From Lepisosteus oculatus (Eukaryota > Chordata > Actinopteri > Semionotiformes > Lepisosteidae), in contig NC_090705.1 in assembly GCF_040954835.1 (NCBI RefSeq), positions 17,000,436-17,064,435 on the forward strand: a stretch of 64,000 bases of DNA, written 5' to 3'. The notes under the pieces are model-generated. The model did not search any database. It was given only the letters and a program-made list of their open reading frames with translations, and was not told where the DNA came from. A program made the translations under genes and the position numbers. This document shows positions 45,601-59,949 of this stretch, one piece after another. Position 1 is the first letter of the stretch. Each line of letters starts with the position of its first letter.

Positions 45601-48600
45601 ATACAATGTCTTTGATCGAGCCATAAAAAGATATAGATGTGTGTATTATGTACAATGTCATTACTGTGAAATAAAACCTCACAGGCTTGGTTCTCATGGC
45701 AGTATCAACCGAAGTGTAACCAGAGACGGTCTGGGAACAATTCTTTTCTTTTTTTTAAAGAAACAGGCTGCTTGTAACCACAAGTGCAACTAACCGTGTA
45801 CAGTGGCTACTGGAGAACAAGAATATTTGATGTTCGTACACCACTGGTATGACCTTAACAGAATCACAACACAATGTAATAACCATAACAAAATACCATA
45901 TCTACTTGTGCATTTCTGTCATTCTGATTATTTAGACACAGTCTGGTAAAGAAGCACTTTCTTTATAGTTCCTCTTATGTCAATAAGACACATGAATACA
46001 GCATAAATATTGAGAATATGTTCTGTATAATGTACTGTATAGTGTTAAAGATTTGTCATCTTACAATACAGGGAATCTGCAGGTGAAATAAAGATCGTAA
46101 TCTGTAAAGATAAATTAAGTTAATATTATATATTATATCATATATTTTTTTAAAAAAATCCAGTCCATTTGATTATTTTGGTCTACACTGAAACAATAAT
46201 TAAAAAATCATACAGACGTAAATGTTTTGATATTCTTGTTGATGTCTTTGTTTTGGATACCACAGAAGGGTTTTACTATTTTTACATTAAAAACATATAT
46301 TTCCCAATGTGTTTCTTACCATTTCTCTTCTTAATGAAACACAGACAAAACACTTTATTACCAATTACAGCACACTGGGGATTCTCTTTTTAAATCTAAC
46401 ATCTTCATGATTTGTAGAAAAGCTTGCATTCAAATGACAGACTCTCTCCATTTCAATTCAGTGATGACTCAAAGTTCACTGCACTTTAAAGTCAGACAGA
46501 GTGATGTGCCTTCCGAAAAGAAAAGCTCTAGCCTCTGGAAACACATTCTTCAGCCATTTTCCATTAAATGTTTGTGCTCCCTTTGAATGAGGAGGGTGTT
46601 TTCCTGGTCAGTCGTCCACAGTGTGCATTCTAGCTAACAGGAGCAGTGGTACGTTGGTATACTTGATTATGCTTAAAGTCAAAATCATCGCCATCCTATC
46701 CCCACCTTTTCATTTCTATTTACACTAATGAGCAGAGGTCCACAGAGCTTTTTCATATGAAAGAATTATAATTATGTCTAACTGTGATGCACAGGAAGTC
46801 TGTGCATGTTGTTTCCACCTTAGTTCCTATGCTTCAAGAACAATAGTAATGAATAAGTTCTCCATACAGACCATGGGAACAGGAGATGTTTCAGTAATAA
46901 TTGATGTGAATCATTACTATTGTTTTATAGATGTTAATTAAACCTTCCAGTTATAATTGAAGTAATTGTTGCAGCAGTTTTGTAGATTTTAATTAAACAA
47001 ATTCCCACACAAACGTAATTCACATGGTTTATAATATGTTCAAGCTGTTGCTAAATTCTGAAAAGCAAGGTCCACAATCTAACTGGTAGAGAAAAAAGGG
47101 TACTAGATTGACACTTCCCCAATGATCAGCATCTTATTAAACCACTGTATCAAGCAAACAACCAGAACTGTACATCTGGCCACTCCTGTAAATATCTCTG
47201 AAAAGCACGAAGAGCTGTGTACGACATCTGTGAAAATACTACAATTATGGAGTAAAGAACGGTTTGGCAGTTTGTAACATGCTTTAATATGAAACAGTTT
47301 AATACTTTATAAAGTGAAGCCATTTTCACAGTACCTACAACTAAGATCACAAAAAATGGTGTAATTTCTGATTCAATGATCACATTTCATAAGGAACTTG
47401 AAAGACGACACCTACAATGAAAACTTTAAAGCACATAGTGCCAAGTGTGGTGAGCCTGCTTTAGCTCATCAGACAGGGGGCAGAAACCTGCGTCATTAAA
47501 GTGAATTTAAAAGCAACGCAGTTCGAAGACACACTGCTGACTGAAACTAAGCTGTTGTCAGCTTGTTGGGCACAGCTTCGCCCTTCAGTGTCACTGACTA
47601 GATTAATAAAAACAGCAAACGGCAGAATTTCCAAAGAGGAAAAAGGGTCAGAGTGCTGGGGTGGCCATTATAATAGTGTGACCTGGATCATCCTGGAGGC
47701 TTAGGGATGGATCTGAAGGAAGCAGTGACTCTGCCAGGAAATCCACTATTTGAGAGCTGCTTGCAGCAGAGAATGGGAGTGATTTCCAGTGACAAAACAA
47801 TAACAGATCATGAAAAAAATGAGAAAATGTTTTAACACTGTAAAAGAACTTAAATGTGCACACCATATGTGCTGAGCTGAAGTGTGGACAGAGTGAATGT
47901 TATAGTTTAGTTTGTGAAATAATATTCTGGCAGGGTTGCTCTCACTGACGTGCATGTTTATCAGCTCAGCTCATTCCATTTCCTGTGGTCAGGTGTTTTG
48001 CTAATAAACTTGGACTCTAAAGTGACAAACCAGGACTGGCTGTACTATGACACCAGGTGCAGATCTTGAACTTTATAGTCCAGTGCCACAGAGTCCCTTC
48101 TTGGTTCATGTTATTACAACAGTTCCTTTTTCAACCAAAGGGTTACTTCTCCCTGGAACATTGTCTACTGTACATTTGTTAGGCTACTGCAGTTTTGAAA
48201 AAGGTGTTCACGAATCAAGATTCAAGAGAATCCTTTTTTTTATATTTGGAATTCCAAAGTCACGATTTTTGTTCTCACTTCTGTAGCAGCTGAGATGCTA
48301 CAAAATTATACATATGACACAGTTTTGCTTTGTTTCTAAATTTGATATAATTATGTGGTTTTTACCTTCATTGTGCTGCCACCTTTGATTACGAAGGAAG
48401 ATTAACACTTCTTTTTGATACTGGGTCTGTATATAGGCTCACACAGGTTGTCAAATTCAAATGCACAACTGGAGATCTAACTTAAATTTTGACCAGTACA
48501 GGACATAAAGTGCTAAAGTTACAAAAGTCTATTAACCTTGGCAAAATATAATACAGTATGTAACAAGCATTGCTGGCTAGTTCTTTTGCCCCAGTGTAAC

Positions 48601-48620
48601 AAAAATCTAGTGGAGGAGTT
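42641..48620. other. AT-rich DNA with no gene seen
   Basis: Short open frames only, no recognised protein and no tRNA or rRNA. An AT-rich low-complexity stretch lies near 46120-46160. Confidence 0.55.
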
Positions 48621-48624
48621 TCAA

Positions 48625-48690
48625 TCCAATTCAATTCCTTTTTATATAGCGCCTTTCACAACAAGGTTGCCCCAAGGCGCTTAACAATGC
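48625..48690. repeat. Short SINE/LINE tail-like fragment
   Basis: 'caattcaattcctttttata' followed by 'tagcgcctttcacaa' and 'ccccaaggcgctt' resembles the common fish repeat ending with a GCGC-type stem. It is a fragment only. Confidence 0.5.
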
Positions 48691-48819
48691 AAGTTTAAAG
48701 AAAAACATCAGAAAACCATACCCATCCTTCTTTCTTTCAAACATTTTCATAGGCAAGTTGTTCCAACTATGGAGGAACCCTTTCTTAGATGGATTTCAGT
48801 ATGATTTACAGGTCTGAAA

Positions 48820-48920
48820 GGTGTTTGTCCATCCCAACCCACCCATTTCTATCTATCCATCCAGATATCTGTCCATCCAACATCCATCCACGTGTCCTTA
48901 TGTCCATCCATATTCGTGTA
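48820..48920. repeat. Imperfect (TCCA)n microsatellite-like stretch
   Basis: Repeated 'tccatcc', 'atccatcca' and 'tgtccatcca' words over about 100 bp, interrupted and degenerate. Confidence 0.6.
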
Positions 48921-51900
48921 CAAATGAATATACATTTGATCCCTTTAGTCATTTATACTTCAAAATGTGTGCAGTTTGTTTGCTTATTTGATATGCAGTC
49001 CTCAAAACTCAAAAAACATCTGTGAGTTCATAATTCTGACCAAGGGTTGGCAGTATAAATTTTCCACTGGGTGTCCTGTTCCCAGTGGTTTGTGAATTCG
49101 GCATCACATACTGTTTTCTATACTGATTCTGTTGTACAAAAAGAAGAGTTAATTCCTTCATCATATAATTTGCTTGCAATTTCCACAAGAACAAATAAAT
49201 CCTCAATAAAGCCTCTTTATTAACCTAAGGGTAATAAATACACATATTACACCTGTAGAAAAATAGCTGGCAAAAATCTTCGTCTTCGTTGCTTTTTGTT
49301 TTATGAAACCATCCAAAGTACAGTACCTGTTGTTAATGCAGAACTTTCTTTTGCTATTTTTTGACTGCTTTAAAAAATATTTGACCCAGTGTCATGAATA
49401 AGTTCTTATGGACCAATACATTCAGCACAGCGTTAGCAAGATTCACAAAAGAGCTGTATCAGCACTTTCCACAGCCTTGGGTATCTACTGTATGTCATTA
49501 CTCACAACGCTACCTTTCAATCCACTTCATCCATGCCAATACTCTCATTTACAAGAGGTCACAAATACAATGAATTTGTAAGCCTAATGGTAGCTTTAAG
49601 TAGGAGACCACCTAAAGTTACCTGTCTCTGACTGAAGGTAGCCAACGAAACTGCCCGATGTCTTCCCAAAAAGCCCATATAAATAAGAAAAGGAATATAA
49701 TGTTTCATCTGTGACGAAATGCCACTTGATGATTATGTCACATCATGACCCACTTCTCTTCTACCTGAGCTGGCTAAGTAGCATAGTGGTGTTATAAAAA
49801 ACAGGCTCCGGCAGAGACAAAACAGAAAATTCAATATAATAAGTTTATATGGTGTTATAATAAGATATATGCTGAGCCCACAGCCACACTACTGGTAAAG
49901 TACTTTTCATTCAAATTCCTAATTTTATGATTTATAGTAACCTCTTCTATAACTGCACATTTTAAAACATAAACATAAAGTAATATCTCCTTTAACTGGG
50001 ATCTTAAACGCTGATGAATCTTGACTTGTAGTTAAAACAAAGTCATTTCTTATGGTAAAAGAGATTGGTTTTAAAACAAACAATTAATTATAATAATTAC
50101 AAATGTGCCTAAAGCACATTTGGTTCTTTTAAAACTGGAAATCCATACAAGTTTAATTAATTCTGAATTTCCAGAATATATGAAAAATATATTGTAACAT
50201 ATTGATAAATAATCTTTGGAAACCAGTGCATGCACTACCATGTGAAATAAAAAAAGGTTTGTTTTCTAAAGAAACAAAAATCCTAAATAAATTGTGTACT
50301 TTAAACATTTGTGAAAGATCAATGAGCAAAAACCAGACCCAGACGTTTTTCACTTCAATGGGCCGTGTGAAAAGGTACACCGAGATAAGTATGTGACATG
50401 ACAGGTAGACTGTTCCTTTAAAGAAAAAATGAAAGACGGGAAAGAATTCAAACAACTCTCTTTGTGTGATTTTGAGTGTGAAAGCAAGGCAAGATCCATC
50501 AGGTCTCCCTTTGCACTGCTGGCCCTCAGTACTGAAACATTTGTTAAATTTAAAGAGACAGTGTTTTGAGGCACTTTTTTGGTGAGACATGGTGTCTAGG
50601 CTTATATATGTAATTGGGTTGCACTAGTTTATAAAGCCCTGCATTCCAGCTGCTTAGTCTCTGTGAAAAGTGAAATTCTTCCCATCAACTAGTGACAATA
50701 TGCATTTTTTCTCCTATGGACAGAAAACAAAGCTGTTTGTGCCTTTAGTTTTACTAAAAAGTAGTTCAGATTGAACCATCCCAGTGACCCTATTTGTTTT
50801 GCAACTCCACAGCAGTACAATTATTCAGACATAATTTGTATCTTAAGAACCCAATGATTTAAACCACTTGGTGAAACTGATGTTATTTTGTAGGCATCGA
50901 CAAAAACCTGCTGACAACGGACAGCCGCGGGAGGTGTTTGCAGCTTACCTTTATGCTCAGGTAATTATCACAGGTCCTGATTCTGGTTCTGTTGTTCATA
51001 TTGATAAGCAACAGCATTTAAAAGGTAAAGCACACCACCGCCATCCAGCCCAGCAGATGAGATCCAAAGCAATGTCACAGGTCTGTTCTCAGTCTCACTT
51101 TAGTCCTCTTTTCATGCTGTGTGTGTCTCATAGCACACTCTCTGCCTGAGCTGCCCTGAGCTGTGAATATGAAAAAGCCCTGCTGGAGCGTGAGAGAGGC
51201 AGCACTGTTTCTGAGGCAGAAGCTACTCCCTGCTGCTTCATTATGCATACTGATGCAACTTCCTTCACCATTGAAGAGCACACAACCCACCATCCGAACA
51301 ATGCTACAGTGATCACCATGCCCTGCAGGGGAACTGTGATTGCCTCTCCCTTTTGTGCTAAAAACAAATGGACTTGGGTTTCGGCTAATACTGCTGATCT
51401 TATAAAAAGAAAAGGCCCTGGAATCCCAAAGGAGATATGACTCAGTACGCACAATGCTGAACAATGTCGTTGATTTGGACAAATATATCAAGCAGTACAG
51501 AGCAGATAAATCAACAGTTTTATCAGGACACTTACCTTTCCTATAGAAAGACTGCGTTCTTTGACAAAGTTAAAAAAACAACATTAATAGACAAAAGCAA
51601 AAACAGGTTTGTCAAGTTGAAAAGTGAGAATATTTCAGAATGCATTCCCCAGAATTTTGGGGAAAAAAAGGAAACAAAAATTGCTTTCCAAACACGATTT
51701 GTTCCTCAACCCATGGAGTTTATGTTAAACTCAAAATAAAAGTTAAAAACACAAAATGACACATTAAAGAACTCATTGTTGTAAGTAAAGTTGTAAGAAA
51801 GTTTAAAAATTTTATTTTTTAATTCTACCTATCCTTTTTTTATCCTACATTTTGTATATCAAACTAACACAGCAGAAGAAATGATGAAATCAGATGAGAT

Positions 51901-52950
51901 AGGAGATTTAATTATGACATGTAAAATAAAACCACAGGTGTGATATATAGCTATTTCTAATACCAAATGGAAAATGACCAAATACAGTTTTTCAATGCGT
52001 TTACACTGACCTGCACCTCTTAATTCATTCGGTCTCACAAATGGCACTAAAGCAGGCTACATGATAAGATCGCAGGAATTCCTAGCAGGAAAATCAGTAT
52101 AACATGTTTTCTTTTTCTTCTTGTACACATATTGACGATATGAAACACGAACATGAGTAAATAGTGGATTTAGAAGATGTAAAATTAGGTTGGTTAGGCT
52201 GAGCAACAATAAGCCCTTTTTATAAGGACAATGCGTCACTGCAGTGCATCACTGTTTTTCCTGCAGGAACAAAATATATTTTCTGGACATTTCTAGAAAC
52301 TGATCACACTACTCCTGGTGCTATTTTGATGTTAAACCACTTTGGGGGAAAACATATCCTTGGTCAACACACATTGTTATTGTTAATTCTTTTGTCAAAA
52401 GAGTAAAAATATTTTGTCTTCTTTTTTGTATATATGCCTACATTGCCAGGTTGCAGTGCATGACTCACCTCTGTGCTGTTATCAAAGTGCTCTGGCAGGA
52501 GGCCAGACAAGCCCTGTCATTCCAAATTTAGCTGTAGCCCTAGGCTGAAATACTTTTTACATGTTTAGGCTACATTTCGCTGCCTTGCCCAAGAGCAGCA
52601 ACACGTTTTCAAATGCTGCGTAAGTATTATGGACTTGGGAGAGATGTCTAGCTATCAACAGAGTTAAAGGGAAGGTCAAGTCTCTTGGTGTTTTTTCCTT
52701 GACTGTTCTCAACAATAGAAAAAGCAGGATTCTACAGCTTACTTTTATAATAAATCAGCGCAAAGAAAATGCATCTTAAAATTGACCATTTGTTTTCAAT
52801 ATCACAAATGTCATAAGTATATATTTTTATATTAATAAATCAACATATATTGCATGCACACTGATTTGTTTTTAATCATGTGTAGGTCCACAACTTGCCT
52901 TAACAACTGTTACAGTTCTAGGAGGGAGTTTCCTCCTTGTCAGAATATCA
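48921..52950. other. No secure gene; weak splice-like signals at 50.88-51.04 kb
   Basis: AT-rich with a slightly GC-richer island at 50.88-51.45 kb that has open frames on both strands. A minus-strand ATG (50999) followed by 17 codons and an AAG|GTAAGC donor (exon would be 50949-50999, phase 0) is one possible first PLEKHG4B exon, but it has no protein support. Confidence 0.4.
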
Positions 52951-53057
52951 TCCTTAGCTTTTTCAGGAGGTTTCCTATCCAGAGACTGGCCAGGCTCATA
53001 CCTGCCTAGCTTCAGTGGGTTGCTAGTTGTGAGTTGCTGAGTGATATGGCTCCTGGC
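52951..53057 (-). repeat. 5' fragment of a 5S rRNA-derived SINE
   Basis: Plus-strand 'caggaggtttcctatccaga...tggccaggctcatacctgcctagcttcagtgggttgctagttgtgagttgc' is the reverse of the 5S-like head and matches the end of the copy at 59421-59949. The body and tail are absent. Confidence 0.75.
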
Positions 53058-55036
53058 TTTTTATGGTATTAAAAGAGTTATCCTGCTCCTTATGTGGAGT
53101 AAGCTTTAAGAAGAACTAACTATATTTTTGAAGTGTATGTTTATATGTCCTGAACCACAACTCCAATCACGTGAAAGATAAAAATAGCTTGCTTCCCTCT
53201 TCCATCAGATAAACCAATTCACTAAGAACTACAAGCTGCATTTTCATAATCTTAAAATCTAACATAAATCCACCCAGAGCCATGAGACCTGGGGAATATG
53301 AACGATGCATTTTCCAATAGCAGCTGTGCTCTTTTTTAGGATTTAATGTTTTCTTCTGTTTGGTATTTTGAAAGTCATTTCCTTTATCAACACTGCTTAG
53401 ATTACAATCAATAGAAATTTTCCACTGTCACACAGACCCTTGAAAATTAATTTTCTCATGTTATTACTGATATAGGAACAGCAAAACTATTTAGTTCTTT
53501 ATTAAAATAATGTTAGTAAAGGATACCATTGCACATGCTCACTAAACAGTTTCAATGTTACCTGACTGCTACATAATTAAATAATATCATTTACTTTATA
53601 CTCAATATATATACTTTATACTTGTTTAATATCTAATTTTTTTAACCCAAAAGTGAAGAGAAGACTTTTTGCTTTCCACGGTAAAGTTAATCTACTTAAT
53701 AAACCTGCCCATTTAAAATTACAGCCTAACACGTTAAGTAGAATCCCAATGCAATTTCTGAACAACATGATTTCTCTTTTATCTAGTATGAGTGAAGCTG
53801 GAAACCTAGAACTGCTGCTCAGAAACACAATTGCAATGCTGCTGCCTCATTACACAGTAACTAGAAGTTGTTTGTTTGATTCTGCTTTTATAAGGATAAC
53901 TTTGGAAATCACAAAAAGGTCAATAAGAAATTCCAAATGGGAAATATAGTGAATAAAAAGTGACAAACATCACTTTTTGGTAGTGCAACAAATAGGTTAT
54001 ATTCAAGAGGATAACTTACAATAACAGGATTTCCGGATGCTGCTGGTAAACAGCATTTAAGAGATTTTAGACAGCCAATTAACTTTCCCATGAGGAACAG
54101 TGTTTTTGTTAAGAACATCAGGATTAATTATTTAGATAAAAGCAGTGCTTTATCTTTTGGTTTTTTGATTGTATACCTCTCTGTTGTGACTATTTAAAGC
54201 AGTGTCATACAAAACTATCCACCATAAATGATCAGAGCCCCATGAGACATTCAAGAGGAAAGCAGCATGATCTACCACCCTTACTTAAAAAGGTACAAAA
54301 AATAAGAACCCTCTTGCACCTATGTTCTAGGGTGTCTGGTTTATAGTAGCACAAACTGGAAGAAGGAGGTTATATTTCACCTGTCATCTAGAAAAATAAA
54401 ATACACTAGAAACAAATCCCAAATCAGTACATGATGCAAGCAAAACAACTAAAGTATTAGAGAAAACTGACAGTTTAAGCTTGTCTAAAGGTGTATATTG
54501 CACTGTGAAAATATATTTGTTGTTTTGCTGTCCTGAATTATCTGCATATTGCTGTCAAGACACAGTTTCATTGTGCTACTGTCAATCAAAGGAGATTCCA
54601 GGTATCTTTAAAACGTAAAAGCAAATTCCATAGAAGTAAGAGTTCTTATACAAACTAGCTCTGAAGGGTTGTCTACACCAGAGTTGACAGAGCCATGCAT
54701 TTTTAAATGGAGCAGCTTTGTTGGCACAACTACGGTACAATGAGCATAAAAGGGAGCAGACACAAACACTTCAGAGCCTGGTGGCTTAACACAAACAGAC
54801 ATGCACATGGCCTGTACTTAAAAAGCCAGGAAGGGCTGGGAAAACAGGAGTTTAAAACTGCATTGTGGTGTTCTTATTTTCACACGGCAGGCACCTTTGT
54901 GAAAAATCCTGCGCACCTTGTTCAAATTAAAAATAGTTATTTTGTTAGGGACTGCTGAATACCGAAGTGAGAAAGAGTATATTACAATAAGATGACAACA
55001 CTTGATAATTCAGTCATTTATTACATCAAGGTGTCT
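53058..55036. other. AT-rich DNA with no gene seen
   Basis: Open frames such as 53653-53949 (plus) have no recognisable product. Confidence 0.5.
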
Positions 55037-55250
55037 GTCCATCCATTTTCAATAACTGCTTCATTCCACACTGGGTCACAGTGGGCTGGAGCCCAAACTG
55101 GCAGACATGGATTGCAAGATGGGTTCAAGCCTGTATGGGATGTCGGTCCGTGACAGGACACACACAAACAAGGACAAAGAACAAGTTAAACATGTCAATT
55201 AACCTGGATGACATAACCATGGCTTGTGAGAGGAAAGTGGCCTACAGTAG
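55037..55250 (-). repeat. tRNA-derived SINE fragment (3' half)
   Basis: Begins 'tccatccattttcaataactgc', then 'gggtcacagtgggctggagcc', 'gacaggacacacac' and 'gtcaattaacctggatgaca', the standard layout of the family at 30598-30944 and 6871-7180. The tRNA-like head is missing. Confidence 0.7.
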
Positions 55251-58200
55251 CTTAGACATGCTGACTAGATTACAGTACTTGGTACCTCTAAGGCTTCCCT
55301 GTCTGCTGTTACATTTGTGTATGTGTGCTCAGGGGTAGGCTGGTGTTCTGTCTAGAATGTTGTCCTGCCCTGCTGATACCTGTGTTTCTGGGATATCACA
55401 TCCTTCACCAGGAATAAACAGATACTTCAACTAAATTTGGACTAGCCAGCTTCTGCTCTTTTTGTTCTACCTAATCACTGATACAGCTAAGAAGAGGGAC
55501 ACAGCACTTCCCAAACAAACTAGGCAGGTCATCCTTGAATGCAAACAGCAAGGCTTTCACATGGGACAGGAGACTAACAGCCACAATGATTACAGCTGCA
55601 GTCACAATTTCGCAGCACTGACTGGAGCTGAGGATCACTGGTATATCATGACATTTTGCCAGTGGTGCATCAGCCTTTGGGAGATTCTGCGCAACACATT
55701 AAACTGGCAGCATATTCGGGATTTAAACCAGCAGACCTTGTGCACCACATTGGATACTGTATGTTCCTGAAGGGAGCTGTAGCACTTTGTTAATTTTTTA
55801 AAGATTTTTTTTGGTTAATATAAATGAACCAACATTTAGAAAAGATATTAGAAATGTCACACTATCAACCCTTTTAGGAGTGTATAGAGAAGTAAACTCT
55901 CTCCAGTCATTTACACAGTTACACACATTTCTCGTCTTATTTCATGGGAATGAACCAAAGATTGTACAAAAAGACAAAGATCTGAAGGGAACTAGTCTTT
56001 TTCGTAAACCATTCTAACTCTACATCTTCATATGAAAGGATTTAAAATGTTAATTTAATTTGTAAATAACAATTCCCCCTTAACTAACAATTTCTCAATA
56101 CTCTTATAAGATTTGTGTGCAGTAATGTGTCAAACACTTCAGTTTGAATGTTGTTGTACAAAATGTTGGATGAACTTGAAGTGTGACTTTTATATTACAT
56201 TGATTTCCTAGAGGGAATCAATTCATACAAAAAGAAAGAAACACCTTAACACATGAAAATATTGTGTATTTAGACGTAGATCAAAAACCATCTTACCTAT
56301 TTTTTCAATAGGTAGAAAATAATCTTCTCATGAAAAACACCCAAACACTGCTGCGTCGGAAATATTATCATTAACACTGAACCTTAATGAATAAATACAC
56401 TGTCATAAAATCAGTATGTCAAAATCCTCCTTTTATATTGTTATAAGGAAATGTCCCAGGAACGTGTCCCTTTTCTTTACTATAGCAATTTATAGCAATT
56501 GCATCAATGTAGCTCACTCTTGGCAAAGAAAGGCTAGCCAATGCATAGAGATTTTTGTACGAAGAAGTAATTTTATATAGGAGAGGTTACAGGAATAACA
56601 ATAATTAATTGTATAATTCACCAAGTGTGAATTCACAAAGGAACAACACATAACATGGACTTTTATTTGTGTCCTCAGCGATGAAGATCACCCACAGAAT
56701 AAGCATGAATATCCCGCCAGCACAGTCTATCTGTTGTTTTGGCAATGATGTTATATCCTTAGGACAGGCTGTTATTTACAGTACTATGCCAATAAACTCA
56801 AAATGACACTGTCAGAAAGGGATCCCTCTGGAATTCTTCCTACTTCCCTGGTAATTATAAGTTTAAACATTATTAGTCACTCAACTCCTGAAACATACAA
56901 GAGCCTAGTCTAAGCAGCGACAAACTTCCCAGAACCAGCATTAAATTATCCTGTTTTTCGAATCTTCTCTCTTGTAAAACCTGTGCCTACCGAAAGATAT
57001 CAAAGGAAAAGAAAACATGCACATCTCGTGTCCTGATTTATGGAAACCACTGGAAGTCATCTGAGATGTAATCAGTTTTGAGACCAGGTCCAGCCATCTG
57101 TTTGCCATAGACAGCTATGTATTTTATACATCAGAGTGGGTCCTGTTTTTACTTGTAAGAAAAACAGCTAGTATGTCATTATCCAAAGGCTGTGATGAGA
57201 ACCTGCTCGAGTGAAATAGCCACCAGGTCCTTCTGTTTATTCAGCAGTGTTATCTCAGCGTGGTCTGGGCCTTGTTCACACCTTCAGCAAACTGTGGAAT
57301 GTCACACCAAAGTCACAATACATCTAACAGCAACATGGACGGTGAAATGTGCCCATCTTTCTGAACTCCTGATCTTCTTTTGGGGTGGGGAAGGGGGAAG
57401 GTAAAACTACTTTTTCAGAAGTGGAGCTGGTTAGTCTTTTTCAAATAGTAATTATATCTGAACATGCAAGTGGTACAACACACTCACTCCCATTAACACC
57501 TTTAACACTTTCCCAATACATTAGCCTGATTTGAATTCTGCACTGCTTTTTTTATTGTTGAGATTTTTACATTTGTGAACTGGAATCAGAAATGTAATGT
57601 AACACTAATTGAGAAAGCATCAATAATGTAAGAAATGGAAACTAAATCCACATGATGAGCATCATTATTGAATCTGACTGATCTTATCTCTGAATTTGAA
57701 CTCAACCATTTCTCAAAAATACAAATTTGAGTACATAGTTAGTACTTTGTACAAGGTTAATAAATCAGATGAAAAATCGAAAATCAGAAAATTCATTATT
57801 GTGTTTATCTCCTTAGCGACTCATTTGTTTCAAGGATATTGAAATTGCAGAGTTGTATGCTGATGATCTGAATGATTATGTCTAGAGTAACAGTAATCTC
57901 CAAAAAGCATGTTACTATGAAGCAGAAATAAAAAAATGAATAATTATTCTGAGAACTTTAGTCCACAAATTAAGACAGAAGCCATCACAGAGCCCTTGTA
58001 AGTCTGTTGTTGAAATCTGTACTTACTCCTGGCTGCAAAAAAAATCAGCAACAGAAATTCAACTCAACAGTGTTGAAAATACAGTATGACGATACATATA
58101 AACATTACAGTATGTGGAGAAATTATAGGCAATTGCTGATGCTGATGCAAGAATGCTGTTGAGCTAGCTATGCAGAGATAATAATGGGGTGAGTACAAGT

Positions 58201-59420
58201 TGTCTTGTGCAGTGATAATTGGTTTGATTTGATAGCTGCTGTTTAAGTCTTACTGAGGTTTTAAACTACTTTGTATACTTCTTGGATTAAGTACCATCTC
58301 TCCATAACAGCAGTCTGATCAGAATTCTTCATTCCTGTCAGTAAAAGGTAATGGGTAGCATGTGATCTGGGAATGCAGCGAACAGATTGCTCTCTGAAGA
58401 ACACATTGTAATAAACAACATTTCCTTAAGATACCTGGGGATATGAGAGCACCCCATCAATCTGTAATGCTTTACCTCTTATTGCAGGTTCCTTTCTAAT
58501 GTATTCTTATTATTTCTAACAATTTGTAATGTTCTTGCCTATAAGATAACTGACAATATCTCAGTCTGGGGAAAAAAACAAATAAAAAAACCATTAGAAC
58601 AAGATTACCTTCTAAAAGCACAAAGTGTGGAACATTTGCAATTGTTTGCCAGACAAAAACACAAATTAATGAAAAATGACAAAAATGTTGTGGATGTGGT
58701 CTTTGCCTCAAGTTCACAACTTAAAATTCTTAATATGTTTATGAAGACACGGGGCGGCAATTGTAAAGTGACAACTTTAGCTTCATGCTTTTGCAGAAAC
58801 TTTGCTAGAATGCTGTAAAAATGAGTGTTGCAATACCCCCACATTAATTACAGTTTATTGTTATTTACATAGAATCTCTTGCTGAAAGAATGTTGCAGAA
58901 TAAATGAAATAGTATCTTGTCAGTTGTTGTGCAACTGTGCCAATAATGAGAGTGAATCAAGGCAAACAGTAACTCTTCCCACCTCACAGATACTTGAGAA
59001 CACACATTGGGGCCCCTGAGGACCTGCAAGGGGGTTACTCCCTTCCAAACAGTAATTCGGCACAGGACATGTCCCACAAGAGCATGAAGGCATTGTGTAC
59101 TACCGATTTAAAAACTTGTTTCGCTCAAGTGCAGTAAAATATATTTTGTCTTCATTCCATTAGGCCTACGTGCGAGATTAGAACACAGGGCAGTTGTTTC
59201 CCATGCACAGAGAACAACACTGTCAACAGCATTTGAAATCACACCCAGTAAATTGGGAGTGAATGAGTTGCATGGTATGGGCTCATGTTTAACTTTAATT
59301 TAGGTGTTTAATGTTGGGGCAGATTCTCAGGCCAAGTGTCAGATACTTTGTGTTTTCTAAGGTCTTTCACTTGTCCTTGGATTCTCCAGAAGAAAATTAG
59401 TAGTATCAAATCAAACATCA
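55251..59420. other. AT-rich DNA with no gene seen
   Basis: No exon, RNA gene or clear repeat recognised. The longest open frame (55462-55770 plus, 102 codons) has no known similarity and no splice context that I can support. Confidence 0.5.
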
Positions 59421-59949
59421 AATAATAATCATCATAAAACTCCTTACACTTATATAGCGCTTTTCTGGACACTCCACTCACAGTGCTTTACAGGTAATGG
59501 GGACACCCCTCCACCACCACCAATATGCAGCATCCACCTGGATGATGCGACAGCAGCTATAGTGCACCACTACATTCACCACACATCAGCTGTCAGTGAG
59601 TGGGGAGGAGAACAGAGTAATGAAGCCATTTCATAGATGGGGATTATTAGGAGGCCATGATTAGTAAAGGCCAGTGGGAAATTTGACAACAGAGAGTCAG
59701 GACCTCGGTTTTACATCTCATCTGAAGGACGGTGCCTTTTTACAGTATAGTGTCCCAGTCACTATACTGGTGCATTAGGATCCACAGGGACCACAGGTTG
59801 AGCACTCTCTGCTGGCCCCACTAACACCACTTCCAGCAGCAACCTTAGTTTTCGCAGGAGGTCTCCCATCCAGGTAAAGACCAGGGTTGCACTAACTTAG
59901 CTTCAGTAGGTTGTGAGTTGTGAGTTGCAGGGTGATAGGGTTGCTGGCA
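59421..59949 (-). repeat. Full-length 5S rRNA-derived SINE
   Basis: Plus-strand reading starts with ATT-rich sequence, 'ccttacacttatatagcgct' and 'cactccactcacagtgcttta', and ends with the inverted 5S-like head ('ggaggtctcccatccaggta', 'ctaacttagcttcagtaggttg'). It aligns end to end with the copy at 7227-7750 in reverse. Confidence 0.88.
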
